Shown here piece by piece: positions 21,741 to 33,353 of a stretch of DNA of 64,000 bases. Source of the DNA: Lineus longissimus (Eukaryota; Nemertea; Pilidiophora; Heteronemertea; Lineidae). A model generated the notes under the pieces. The model saw only the letters and a list, made by a program, of their open reading frames with translations, did not search any database and had not been told where the DNA came from. The DNA is taken from NCBI RefSeq assembly GCF_910592395.1, contig NC_088324.1:1922001-1986000 (forward strand). Reading direction: 5' to 3'. Position 1 is the stretch's first letter; each line of letters starts with the position of its first letter. Position numbers and translations under genes: made by a program.

Positions 21741-22546
21741 GTGAACAAGTGGATAAGTTTTGACAATGCTAGTGACGAAGGGAAACTGTTCTGCCTAAAC
21801 GCCAGTGGAGGTACAGGGAAAACTTATGTTCTTAACACCATCCTTACAGCAGTTCGAGCCAACAACAAGATCGCACTTGCCACTGCCCTCTCAGGCATAG
21901 CTGCCACGCTTCTCCACAACGGTCGCACACTCCAATCAAGCTGCAAGATACCAATCAACATACATGACAATTCAGTTTGCAACATTTCTAAAAACGACTC
22001 AATAGCATCACTCCTGCGACAAACATGGGACATAGATACATCTTCGAATGCCTCGACAGATCCCTTCAAGACATTCGCTCTGATGCAAGACCTTTCGGAG
22101 AATTGACAATTCTCTTTGCCGGCGATTGGCAAGAAAACCTGCCTGTTGTGCGTCGTGGGAGCAGAGTGCAAATTGTGCAGGCTTGCCTAAAATGTTCCGA
22201 CCTCTGGAACAACATTGAGACCTTGCAATTGACACGAAACATGAGAACAAGATCATCCTTATCTGAAGACTTCGCAACGTACCTCATGGCAATAGGAAAT
22301 GGCACAGAACCTATTCATCAGGAACAAGGCCAAGATAAAATCTTGATCCCAGCCGACATGACCATCTCAACAAACAAACTTCAAGATTTAGCCAACTTTG
22401 TATTTACTGATCTCGCCAACAACTACACAGATGCGCAATGGCTCTCTTCAAAAGCAATAATAGCCCCAACCAACAAAGCAGTAGATAGGCACTTGGAGAT
22501 CACCCCATTTCCAGTATGGCCTCACCTGGCACCAAAAACTGTGTGA
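21741..22546 (+). pseudogene. Helitron Pif1-like helicase fragment, copy 1
   Basis: Two overlapping frames give a Pif1-family helicase fragment. The first (21741-22106) has the Walker A motif SGGTGKTYVLNT and TALSGIAATLLHNGRT. The second (from about 22025) has HRYIFECLDRSLQDIR, then LFAGDWQENLPVVRRGSR (motif III-like) and LTRNMRTRS (motif IV). A deletion between the frames removes the Walker B DExx residues. In Helitrons this domain follows the Rep nuclease, which is absent. The copy is dead but colinear with copy 2. Confidence 0.8.
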
Positions 22547-23308
22547 GCGGCTCATTTTAGCAAAATCCATTGACTCGCATCGATGTACGGCGTAACACGA
22601 TGCGGCTAGCTTTATTTCTTTTTCAGCCAATCAGAGGCCTCGTTACAACCACTGTAGGCTCCTCTACATGTCAGTCTTTTTCTGTGAAAAATCGGTTAAA
22701 CATTCTCAAATTTACCGAATTTTCTCCCAAATTCCGGTGTTTTGGTCGATAAAAAGCATTCTGATTAACAATATAGGAGTGATGCACATCGTTGAAAAGG
22801 TAAGCACAGTTAGTTTAGGCTCCATACTACCAGAAAACATCCACTTTGTTTGGAAATTCAGAGTCGCCGACCGTCTACTGGGTGCCACCATATTGCTTTC
22901 ACGGGTTCATCGAAGTTGGCCTTCTGAGGAACACTCTCCAGAGACTCTTGCAATTCAACTTCAAAACTATCACGCACTATTCATTATTTCATCAAAGTAG
23001 CAATTGTTTTTGAAAGATTAATTATTTAGTTTATGGATTGAAGTATTAGATGATGATTTTAATGAGAATAAAAGCTTAGATGGCTCGGATTTTGATTTGA
23101 TGTGGGAAGTCTTCTGCTCGACGCCATTGTTGTCATGAGGTCACGTGATCGGAATAGTCGCTTCTGATTGGCCCATCCTATGTTGTTTATGTTATTAATA
23201 GCTCATGCCATGTGGTTTTTTGCCTGATGCCTTCTCTTTTGCCTTAAATCACCAATTTCTTCAAGTTTTCATGACATTTTGAGGGTTCTTTTTCTTTTAA
23301 GAACCAAC
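22547..23308. other. Non-coding part of repeated unit, likely promoter of the hAT-like gene
   Basis: About 760 bp between the helicase remnant and the ATG at 23309. CCAAT-type words occur (GCCAATCAGAGG at 22626; ATTGG at 23168 on the plus strand) but no clear TATA box. The block is conserved with 38662-39350 in copy 2. Confidence 0.35.
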
Positions 23309-26171
23309 ATGAAAAGAACACAAGAAGACATAGATCAGCTGATCTTTAGCTATGGGCAAGATTTGGACGAAAGTACTTACGAACTTCAAACATCAACGTT
23401 ACGGATTGGATTACTGCTTTATTTGTTTTACAAAAATAACAAGGACTTGAAGTCGACAGCACGTCAAGTGAAGGAGATTTCTGACCGCAATGACATTTGT
23501 ATTGTACAAGAAAAACAGTTGAAAACTAAACTTTCGAGAATTGTTCAAAAACTAAAGTCCTTCAGGAAGATTGACAGGGATAGTGACTGGACTAGTGTCA
23601 AAGACTATTTGGTAAAAGTTGCTGATATTGTCTGCATTGTGAGCATTCCTGATCAGTCTCATGAAAGTGCTGAGGGAACCACTACTCATGTGCCATCGGC
23701 AAGTCTGGATACTCCGGACACTGTTCCTGAGCCATCAACAAGTGCAACGCCGTGTACTAGCACTTCGGTGTTCTCTACTCCTCTGAAAAGGAAAAACATT
23801 ATATATTATTCACCAAGAAAATTTGATTTTAGAAGTGACTGTCAAAAATGCAAAAAGCGAAGAGTATCAGCAAAGGCATTAGCTGATCTGAATGCGAAGT
23901 ACTTCCATAGATTGAAACGACGAAAAACTCCAGATTACCGTCTTAGGCAGGCTGTTGAGCGCAAGAAAGACATAGAGACACGTTTGAGGGCAGAAAAACA
24001 TCTCATTGCATCGAAGTTGAAAGCAGTTGGTAGGCCTAAGAATGGTGGAAATACGACGCAGAAGAAAAAAAAGAAAAAGAAGAAAGGACAAAAGACAATT
24101 TCATTGTGGGAACTGAATGCCTTAAAAAGAAATGTTCGTGTTCTGGAGACTGAAAATGAGAAATTGAATGTGGAACTTGATGGTTTGAGGGAAGCAAAAG
24201 AGGGAACATCATGTGAAACTGTCTGTAAAGCCAAGAAGGATGGAAAAACTTTCAGTCACAATTATCGAAAAGCTGCCTACTCGTGTCTTGTCCATCAGGT
24301 GCCTGTGGAGGCAGCTGGTTCTTTGATTCAGACAATTGTGAAGGCGATGACGGGAAAAAAGGTGGATACAGCTTCTGATCCGACCACCATTAGCCAGATG
24401 GCTTATGAACTTTCCGTTTTGGACGACATTCATGTGGGGGAGGCGCTAGTGGAAGGAGGCGATGTGAACTTGGCATGGGATGCCACATCCCTTGATGGTG
24501 ACCATGTCAACGAGGTCCATGTCAACCTGTCTGTTGATCCTCCCCAAAGCCTTATATTACAGGTTGATACCCTTCCTGGGGGTAAAGCTGTTGATTACGT
24601 TGACCATATCACCAGATCCATTCAGGATGTCACTCAAACATATGCTGCATACAATGGTACAAATTCAAGGGAAGTTCATGAAACAGTTGTAAAAAAAAAA
24701 ATTACACTTGGTGACAGAGTGATTGTCAATCGTTGTGTCCGAAATCAGCTCCAGGAAAACTTGGACATTGAGCTGCTTGACTTGAAATGCAATGTCCATC
24801 CTCTTGATGGGCTTGCTCATCAGGCCAGACAAACTTTAAAAAATGTTGACAAGGAACATGGTACGAAAAGCCAGTGTTACGGCAAAGACTGCGCTGTTGT
24901 GAACTTAGTAGCAGGCCTAAACAAAATGAGACATAAAAATGGGACTGGAGACCCAAAGGGTTTCAAGGAGTTCATGAGGACCAATGACATCCGGAACAGT
25001 ATGTTGCCAAGATATGTTGGCAACAGGATGCATGTTCTTTTTCATCTCGCCGGGGCATACTACTTCTTGAGGGAAACCATTCAAAATGTATACTTTAAGA
25101 GACTATGCAATTGTAACTCGAATTTCAAACCGTCGATAATCAAGGATCTAGACAATGATCACTTAGTTTCACAGCTGAGAGCCTTGGGTCTCATTGGAAA
25201 AGTTTTAACAGGGCCATGGATGAAGGTGTTATATGGGAACAAGCAGAAACTATCTAATCTTGAGGCTGTGCCTGTTTTGAAATCCATGATGTCCAAGCTG
25301 AGAGAATACAAAGATGATCCTATGTCTCTCCTGACCCTCCATGAGCATGCTTTCGATTGTCCACTACCAGACAATGACCCGGTGTTACTTGCATTGCAAG
25401 CAGGAGCAAATGAGGACAAGTCATACTTCGAAATGATTCTGACTAAGTTGCTGGACAGCTGTATCATTGTGCTTGATAGACAACTCGAAGCATATCTGAA
25501 GGGTGAACTCGACTCCCCTACACCAGAGATGTTGCTGGCTACGAAATGTGCACCAGTGCACAACATCTTCAGTGAGGAAGTTATGGGGATGACTGACCAT
25601 CAGTACCGTCGTGCACCAAATGCCACCATGGGCTTCATCGATGGAAAGGTCCGGGCTGCTAAGAACAAGACCCTCGCCTGGCTTGACAGCAAATCTGAGG
25701 AGACACAAGAACGGTTGATTTACTTCTCGATTTCAAAAGCCAGAGAGAAAAGAAGAATTCGTAAAAAGCGGGAGGAAAAGATGAGGGCCCAGTACATCCA
25801 GAGACAAGTAGACAAGGTGCAAAAGCGTGACAATACTTATCGGGGGAAAGTCGAGAAACGGATTAAACTGGCTATAGCAAACCCAACTGACAATTCTGAC
25901 AATTTGAAAGGAGAACTAGAGGCTCTGATGTCGAAAGAACTTACTGACCCCCAGATCAACACTATCAACAAAATAAACAGACATCAGATATCATGGCAAG
26001 GTGATAGAATTTAAGAAAGGAACTAAGAGAAAAGCAGCTTCCATGGAAATTGCTTACTGGTCCACCGAACAGGAAGAATCCGATTCTGAAGATCACATGA
26101 TCAATCTTTCTCAGCTGCTGTCAGATTACCTTCTGGATGACCTCAGCTTCTTAGACATGTTAGAGATGTAA
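23309..26171 (+). pseudogene. ~900-residue hAT-like transposase-family protein, copy 1
   Basis: ATG at 23309 after GAACCAAC. The long frame runs to 26014, and the natural tail is readable in another frame to 26171. Order: a helical N-terminus; Ser/Thr/Pro linker; a Cys pair, DCQKCKKRR; a poly-Lys stretch (about 24065-24085); coiled coil (LETENEKLNVELDGLREAKE); then a catalytic-looking region. This has LAWDATSLDGDHV (candidate first Asp), LKCNVHPLDGLAHQ (like the hAT CxxH region), a long helical insertion, and CAPVHNIFSEEVMG near the C-terminus, where hAT proteins carry their Glu. From memory this layout matches a widespread uncharacterised ORF family of fish and invertebrates. A deletion near 25975, relative to copy 2, causes the frame break. 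Transposase activity is inferred, not shown. Confidence 0.6.
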
Positions 26172-26859
26172 CTCAACCCAGGAGGTAGGAATAGCTTTTC
26201 TGTTCATCTCAGTGTAGCCGCCAGATTCTTCCGGTCGAAATGATATATTACACGACATGTTTATGTGACGATACGGTTTGGCGATAATTTATTCAAGATG
26301 GCGACCAGGAGCCATTTCCAAGATGGCCGACATTGATAATTGCGCATCTGTAATTGTATATAAATGATAGAACTTATAATTCTGGGTATGAGGATGAATA
26401 TTTAGGGTCATTAATAGCTTGTACTTGCAGTATCTTTGCTTCATTCCTTTTGACGTCATTCTTCACTCCTTCTGACCTTGACCTTGGCCACGCCCACACG
26501 AAGGTCATGACGGTCAACTCAGATTTTGTCACCCCAAAGTCATCCTAATACTATAATGTACCCCATGTGAAAATTTCATGAAGATATCTCTGATAATGAG
26601 GAAGATATTGGTGTTAGCATTTTGTCATTCCTTTTTCAAGCATTTTTACCATCACAATTTTCCCCTTTGTTTTAATGGATTTCTATTGCTTAATTGGCCG
26701 TTAATTAGAATCTTCAAAATGCTATAGCTCGGGTAATAGTGAACCAAATGTGACAAATGAGGTCTCATTTTGAAGGTATTTCCAAGCTCTATCCAGCCAT
26801 GACATCTAGAACTTGATTCAAACAAGTTGAAAAAAATGTCCAAGTGCCTAACTGAAGAA
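26172..26859. other. 3' non-coding part of repeated unit, copy 1
   Basis: No gene. It contains CAAGATGGCG-type words and a TGACCTTGACCTTGG cluster near 26480, and the terminal hairpin near 26814. It is nearly identical to 42213-42871. Confidence 0.55.
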
Positions 26860-26881
26860 TCCGTCCAGTGAACCAGTAGTA

Positions 26882-29800
26882 TTGTACAAAGGACAAGATA
26901 TAGGAATAGTTCAGCCTGTAGATAATCTACAAGTTGTAGGACCAGAAGGGGAAGAAAGCACCATAAAAGAAGCAGAAAATGTTTCTCCTATCCTTAACAG
27001 GGGTAAATGTTGTAAATTATCAGTTGAGACTATTACTGAGGAGTCAGACACCTTAGAGAGTATACCTGAGCATCTCCAAGATTTGTTTACCAGGACCATG
27101 CAAGATGTAGCCCCAGAGCATGGCCCTAGAATAGCAAGCATGTTGAGAAGGTGGCAGGATGTATTTGCCAAAAATGATAGGGATTTAGGGAGGACAGACG
27201 TAGTGAAATGTAAGATAGACACAGGGGATGCCCGTCCGTTCAAACAAAAGTCGCGTAGACTGCCTATCCATCAGCAAGACATCGCTGACAGTATGGCTAA
27301 GAATTTATTTGAGGATGGGCTGGTAGAGAACTCAGAAAGTGCCTGGCACTCCAATGTGGTGATGGTTCGTAAAAAAGACGGTTCTTATCGGATGGCGATT
27401 GATTATAGAGATTTAAATGCTCGATGTGTTGGGGTAAATGCACAACCCTTACCAAACATAGGAATGTGCTATGATGCTCTGGATGGGGGGAAGTGGTTCT
27501 CTACCCTTGACTGTTGTACGGGCTACCACCAAATTGAGCTTGATTCTGAATCGGACCGACAAAAAACTGCATTTTCGACAGGGAAAAATCAGCTTTTGCA
27601 GTTCAAAGTTATGCCATTTGGCATAATTCAGGGGTCTGCCACCTTTGAGTTATTAATGGAGAAGGTTATGGCTGGTCTGACGTTTGACATTGTGTTGATT
27701 TACTTGGATGATCTTATATCTTGGGGCACAACGATTGAGCAAAGTGTAGAGCGCCTGGAGATAATTTTTGAGAGGCTCCAGAAGGCCAAGCTCAAGCTTA
27801 AGCCTAGGAAGTGCGTGTTGTTAAAGAAAAGTGTGGTGTTTTTGGGCCATGAGGTGTCAGAAAAGGGGTTAGGTACTGAAGAGGGCAAGGTCAAGGCGGT
27901 AATGGAGTGGAAAACTCCTAAATCACCAACTGAAGTTAGGTCATTTTGTGGCTTAGTATCTTATTATCGTAAATTTATAAAGAACTTCAGTTCTATTGCC
28001 AAGCCACTGTACAACCTTACAGAGAAAAATACACCTTTCATCTGGAATGAGGAGTGTGAGGAGGCTTTTCAGACACTAAAGCAAAGATTGTGTTCAGCAC
28101 CAGTGTTGGCATACCCAAACAACAGAGACACTTTTGTACTGGATACTGATGCATCGGCCTATGGCATAGGAGGTGTGCTTTCACAGATCCAGGGGGTGAG
28201 GAGAAGGTTATTGCCTATGGCAGTAGGGTACTCAGTAAGCCAGAAAGAAATTATTGTGTAACCAGGCGTGAACTGCTAGCTGTGGTCGAGTTTGTGACTA
28301 AATTCAAGCATTACTTGTACGGAAAAGAGTTCATTTTGAGGTATGATCATGCCTCGTTGGCTTGGATTCTGGGGACAAAGGCAACCCTAGAGGGGCAGAC
28401 GGCTAGGTGGTTGACAACGTTGTCAATGTATAAAATTAAGTTACAGTTTAGAGCTGGTAAAAACCATGATAATGCCGATGCTATGTCTAGAGGTCCTTGC
28501 ATGCAATGTGAAAGGATGGGGTTTGACCAGGAGAGTCAAACCTTGTTCTCAGGCGAAAGTTCAGGGGTAAGGGCACTGCAAACCAAACCCATTGAAAAGG
28601 AACCAACAGCCGTTATCAGTAACCCTGCGGTACAGGATGACGGTGTAGTTGCGGGCACCAGTGCGCAAGGGGAACAATGGATACCGAGTGAAAGTCCGGC
28701 GGATAGCCAGACTGAAAGTAATGACTTAGGGTGGTCTTGGGACGGTATCAGGTCAGATCAATTAGAAGACAAGGATCTGGCTTGGATCTTGACAGCCAAA
28801 GAGCAAAACCTCCCTCAACCAAAATGGGAAGATGTCTCTGATAAAGGTATTGGAGCGAAGCATTACTGGGCGCAATGGGGTCGATTACACTTGCGAAATA
28901 GAGTATTACAAAGAAAATGGGAGTCAGATGATGGCAAGAAAATTAGATGGCAAGTTTTGCTTCCAGCCCGGTTGAGAAAACCGGCATTTCTGTCTTTACA
29001 TGCAAGTCCTACTGCGGCACACTTGGGATATCGAAAAGTAATGCCAAAGGTTGAGTTCAGATACCATTGGCATGGTATGGCTCGGGATATTAGGACTTGG
29101 TGTGGGCAATGTGACATTTGTGCTAGTAAAAAGACAAAGAAAAATAGAGCCCCTTTGAAACAGTACAGGGTTGGTGAACCCATGGAGCGTATAGCATCCG
29201 ACTTGTTGGGACCCTTGCCAGAAACTGAGGGTGGAATGAAATATGTTCTGGTGGTGTCAGATTATTTTACTAGATGGGTAGAGGCATTTGCAATCCCAAA
29301 CATGGAAGCTACCACGGTGGCGGATAAAATTGTTACAGAGGTGATGTGTAGATATGGGGTGCCTAGATTGTGCCATAGTGACCAGGGCTCTCAGTATACG
29401 GCCAAGTTACATAAGGAGGCTTTGAAGCTATTGGGAGTACACCAAACTCACACAACACCGCTGAGACCTCAGTCTGATGGGTTGGTGGAACGTTTTAATT
29501 CTACATTATTAACTATGCTATCCACTATGGTGTCTGAGAAGCAAACCGATTGGGATTCTTACCTCCCTTATGTTATGATGGCATATCGGTCTGGGGTGCA
29601 AGAGACCACCCAGGAAACACCAAACATGATGATGTTGGGTAGGGAGGTACGGTTGCCTATAGACTTATATTTGGACAATAGACTAGAAGAAGACATGGTG
29701 GGACAACCTGAATCCTATTATGCTGAAGAGTTGAGGGAGAGGTTAAGTTATGCCCATGAGAAAGTTAGGGAGGTGGTAATAAAGAACACCAGACGACAAA

Positions 29801-30456
29801 AAACAAATTACGACCTCAAGGTCAAAGGGGAACCCCTGAGTAAGGGAGAGTGGGTCATGTTGTATAACGCAAAACCTAGGAAAGGGTTGTCACCCAAGTT
29901 GCAAAGGAATTGGGAGGGACCATATCTGATAGTGAATAAAATAGATGACATTGTGTATAGAGTACAGAAGACTGTACGTTGCAAACCCAAGGTGGTACAT
30001 ATAGATCGGTTGAGACGGTACAAGGGTACTAGTGGAGTCAGTTGGCTCACTGTTGAGCCCAGTAGGACTGCAGAGTCCGAAGTTACTTTGAATTCAGATC
30101 AACCAGCACAAGGTGAACAACCTGGGGTGGTTGATTCTATAACGTCAGAGGTAATACAGGGAGTTAGGGCGTCAGGTGAACAACCTGGAGTAGTGGACTC
30201 AGCACCTTTTAGTGCGGATTCAGATCCACCAGAAGTTCTATTCAATTCACTTGGGAAAGATAAGGGGAGAAATAAAAATCAAAACATTATTACAAGTCAG
30301 GCGCAAATTAATGTTAGTCCTCAGTTAGTAGCTGAAAAAGCTGAAATCATTGATGAGGTGCAAATTACTAGGAGTGGCCGAGTCTCCCGGCCTAAAGAGA
30401 GATTCGGAGAGTGGTTGAGGGGATTGTGGTCAGATCACATGAACCTAGACGCTTAG
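26882..30456 (+). pseudogene. Gypsy pol: reverse transcriptase, RNase H, integrase
   Basis: The first frame (to 28261) has the reverse transcriptase. It includes WHSNVVMVRKKDGSYRMAID, STLDCCTGYHQIELD, FGIIQGSATF and the active site IYLDDLISWG. RNase H begins FVLDTDASAYGIGGVLSQ. A one-base frame change near 28245 moves it to the second frame (to 30456), which completes RNase H (ADAMSRG). It then carries the integrase: an HxxxH zinc-finger region with CGQCDICASKK, catalytic Asp in ASDLLGPLPET, Asp in HSDQGSQYT and Glu in SDGLVERFNSTL. The LSPKLQRNWEGPYLIVNKID-type C-terminal domain follows. All catalytic residues are visible, so the copy is fairly young apart from the frameshift and 5' loss. 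Confidence 0.9.
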
Positions 30457-30506
30457 GCACCTCTGTGTATTGGGAATTTACTCTTCCATGCCTTCCTTTC
30501 AGTGTG

Positions 30507-30989
30507 ATGGCCTGGGAATGTAAATGGTGCAGGGTAGTGGTGGAGGACAGTAGAAAGAGTCATCTAAGACGTTGTAGCAGCAATCCCAGGTGGCGCAGAA
30601 ATGTGCACTGTCAACACTGCCCTGGTGTCTTCCACACCAACTCACACTTGAGGAGACATATGCGACGTCATCATGTGCATGTCACTGCACAGCATTCTAG
30701 ATATATAAGGGGGAGAGGTGCAACGCAGGATTCTGACATAATGGTAACGGAGCGCGAGTGGCACGGGGAAAACGGGGAGGATTACATTGAAATATTTGAG
30801 GAGCAGCTGGCCGTATCAGCACCACCACCGGTGGAGGATTCCAGGATCGTAGTTGTGGAAAAGAGTAAGGTGGACGAACAGAAGGGAACTGAATCAGTTA
30901 GAGTTGAGGCGACTCGAGACGAGGACAAGGAGAACATTGAGGATGATTACAGTGGAGAGTTTTGGGAGCAACTTTTATTTGAACTTTAG
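30507..30989 (+). CDS. Extra ORF downstream of Gypsy pol: C2H2 zinc-finger protein
   Basis: The ATG at 30507 has G at -3 and +4, and the frame runs 160 codons. The N-terminal 65 residues are basic and hold one incomplete and one complete C2H2 finger: CKWCRVVVEDSRKSHLRRC and CQHCPGVFHTNSHLRRHMRRHH. The C-terminal half is acidic (GEDYIEIFEEQL, NIEDDYSGEFWEQL). A strong 3' splice-site-like sequence, ending CCTTCCTTTCAG, lies only four bases before the ATG, so expression from a spliced RNA is plausible. The gene sits between pol and the LTR, where errantiviral elements carry env, but it shows no signal peptide or membrane segment. A role in element regulation or DNA targeting is only an inference. 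Confidence 0.65.
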   Translation: MAWECKWCRVVVEDSRKSHLRRCSSNPRWRRNVHCQHCPGVFHTNSHLRRHMRRHHVHVTAQHSRYIRGRGATQDSDIMVTEREWHGENGEDYIEIFEEQLAVSAPPPVEDSRIVVVEKSKVDEQKGTESVRVEATRDEDKENIEDDYSGEFWEQLLFEL

Positions 30990-31239
30990 AATAGACTGCT
31001 TAGTATGAGTAACTGTTCCCCTACTACGTGTACTAGTTCATGAATTGTATCTTAGATTATCATTATTGAGAGTTGGAGCTGCCAGTTAATAGTTGGGGGT
31101 ATATTTACTGTGTAACTTTGGTATTCTATTATTCTATTCTGTGGTGAGGACATTAATTATGAGTCTGGATGGTCCAGCATTAATGTTAGTTGTTTTGGGT
31201 TTATTGTTTGGGGGCAAACAATGGTGAGAAGGGAGGTAG

Positions 31240-32087
31240 TGTGGCGTTTTGTATATTCGTAATGTATTAATGTATGCATGGATTGTAGTTGAGTGCAGTG
31301 TACATCGTTTAGTATGCTAGATTGTTAGGGTTTTGGTCATGCGCTTTGCGGGCGCGTAGCGGTTTCGCAAAGGCATGACACTACTTTTGTTAGTGTCCTA
31401 GTTAGGCTATTATAATATCTTTACCTGTCTGTATATAAGTTCTATGAGTCTTGCAGCTAAAACGGTATTTATATGTCATTTTGTCTCTCGCCGTCACGCA
31501 TGTTATTTTGTTCTTCTGCTAGCAAACATGGCGGGAGCCTCGTTGTGGATTCTATTGTTGGCATGCAAATTCGTAGGGAATTCCCGTATGACGTCTACGT
31601 TGGCCACGTGCCAATGTTTATTATTGTTAGCGCGTCGGGTTGGTTATATTTCCGGGTCGTTTTATAGGGGTCCTTTGGAGGGTTTGTATGTTTAAAGGGT
31701 GTCTTAGTTTCGTATCTTTAAAGGGGTTGTATAGCTTTTCCTTGGGGGTTCTGTTGGGGGACGTATTTCTGCGGGGGGGTTCTGTTGCATAGTATAAAAG
31801 GGAGTTGCACTGGATTTTCGGGGTCAGTTCAGAAGTTACGTTGAGTGGGGAAGTCACATTGTGTCTCGTCTCGATTTATTAAGCGTCCGTGTCGAATACC
31901 GTTGTTTCGTCTGGTGAAGAAGATATATTTGTAAGTCAAGGTGTATTTCCGTATTAACTGTATGAAATTAAAGGCGCAGTGAAGAACTGGCCAAATTATA
32001 TAGATTGATATCATTTTAACTGAAGAGTTGTGTTAGTTTATTCTGTGAACCTCAAGGTAGAACCGTTTAGAGTACACACCCGCGACA
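31240..32087 (+). repeat. Gypsy 3' LTR
   Basis: Starts TGTGGCG right after the purine tract and ends GCGACA, with TG...CA borders. It has a TATA box (TATAAAAG at 31793-31800) and an ATTAAA poly(A)-like word near 31967. No second LTR lies in the window to confirm the borders. Confidence 0.7.
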
Positions 32088-33151
32088 CTATATCTTTTAA
32101 CCAGTTTTTAACCTAGTGTATACATACACAGATGTTGCAGCTACTTTGTCTCGTGATGATGGCCCATTGTCTTATTTCTAAAATGAATAAAATACCACAA
32201 CTAAGATGCTACAGTTGTTTTGTTGTAAATATTATATATGTATATACATGTATATATATTTATGTAGTTGTCTAACTGTATCGGAACTTTCATTAATGTA
32301 TATATATATTAACGCTGATATATACCTTCTCGCTAATCCAATAAACTTGACTAACAATAAAGAAAGAAATTGTTCGTTTTTGTATATACTGAAAAAATAA
32401 AACGCACCTACGCATCTCATTAGTGCATGGTATCTCATCAGTGCATGGCAAGCCTCATATTGGTTACAGTAGTCAGTGTCATCCCGAATTCTCATTAATC
32501 ACCTCCATCTTAGTTTTAAGTTTTATTATACACTCTAATCACTAAATGTGGTTGAGGAGAAAAATAGATGAACAATCAGACAACATACGGTACCCTAACC
32601 AAGGAGAGGTGTAATTTCCAAAAGCATCCAAATTTAGCTTCAGTTTAGCCCCGGCCGCGCCCTCTTCTTGACTCATTGAATCCATGATAGCGTTTATTTG
32701 CGTCAAGTCACATGACCTGCAATCAAGTACCGTACTGAAAATAACCACCACATCACATGGTCAATATGGCTGCCGGCGCGGCGTGAGGGAATTCTTTTTA
32801 TTGGGCAAACAAAAAGTCTTCTAGAAACATCGTGAACTAACTAAATTTACTCATATTCACACGAGAGATAGAACAATGATAGATAAACACATTGAGGCAG
32901 AAGATATATTGAAAAATGAAAAGAGAAACGTAAACCTCATAACCCTGGCCGAGCTGGTATAGGCCGAGGCCGAGTTGGTTGGCCGAGTTGGTAGGCCGAG
33001 CTGGCATTTGGCCGAGTCGGCCTGTATTCATAACAATGTATTGGCGGGGTTCCCGGAACCAGGAAGTTGACCTCGTCAGCCATTTTTAAATGTTTCTTTA
33101 ATCTTTTTTTTGATTGACGTGCCGCATTGTTCGGGACCAGCTGGGTTTATT
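32088..33151. other. No gene; AT-rich and a GGCCGAG minisatellite
   Basis: A TATA-rich stretch at 32225-32330. At 32948-33022 there is an imperfect minisatellite of GGCCGAGTTGGT-like 12-14-bp units. No coding frame is supported. Confidence 0.5.
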
Positions 33152-33353
33152 TATGATGGATTTATTTGATTCGAGCTCCGGATCAGAATTTGAAGGTTTT
33201 GCAGATTCAGATATCAATGTTTCGGTAGGAAGTGATGATAGTGACTGGGACTTAGATTTTTATTATAAACATTTTGTGAAATTTATTAAGAAATCATTCA
33301 GAAGACATGAGATACATAAAATCATTCATACATACACTGATTTCAGAAAGTAG
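33152..33353 (+). pseudogene. Short acidic ORF, possible piggyBac-like N-terminus
   Basis: About 66 codons beginning near MMDLFDSSSGSEFEGFADSDI, an acidic Ser-rich start ending in a GFxxSDI word. PiggyBac-type transposases often begin with such an S/E-rich xFxGFxxxDI motif. The frame then turns basic and stops. No catalytic domain follows. It could equally be an unrelated short frame. Confidence 0.3.

Larger units (their letters stand above)
21726..26859 (+). mobile_element. 5.1-kb repeated unit, copy 1 (helicase fragment plus hAT-like gene)
   Basis: The same sequence recurs at 37841-42871 with only scattered substitutions and a few small indels. Both copies begin immediately after a TTAA with TGATCAAGATTATTTG and end at GTGCCTAACTGAAGAA. 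The unit holds a 5'-truncated Helitron helicase, about 700 bp of non-coding sequence, a ~900-codon gene and about 680 bp of 3' sequence. Near the right end is a small hairpin (AACTTG-ATTCAAA-CAAGTT) about 20 bases before CTAA, reminiscent of a Helitron 3' end. No long terminal inverted repeats are seen. Confidence 0.75.
26860..32087 (+). mobile_element. Gypsy (Ty3) LTR retrotransposon, 5'-truncated
   Basis: The element begins mid-pol, directly against copy 1 of the 5.1-kb unit, and runs through reverse transcriptase, RNase H, integrase and an extra zinc-finger gene. A purine-rich tract (GAGAAGGGAGG, about 31227-31237) and the 3' LTR (31240-32087) follow. Gag, protease, primer site and 5' LTR are missing. 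There is one frameshift in pol. Confidence 0.85.

Noticed and set aside
23279-23308. Start of the hAT-like protein at a TTG at 23279
   Set aside because: TTG is not a usual eukaryotic start; the ATG at 23309 is in frame and fits better.
24052-24234. Minus-strand frames rich in Phe opposite the poly-Lys tract, in both 5.1-kb units
   Set aside because: They are the complement of the AAG/AAA run in the hAT-like gene.
31444-31695. Overlapping short frames within the Gypsy LTR
   Set aside because: They lie within the LTR and have no domain or start context.
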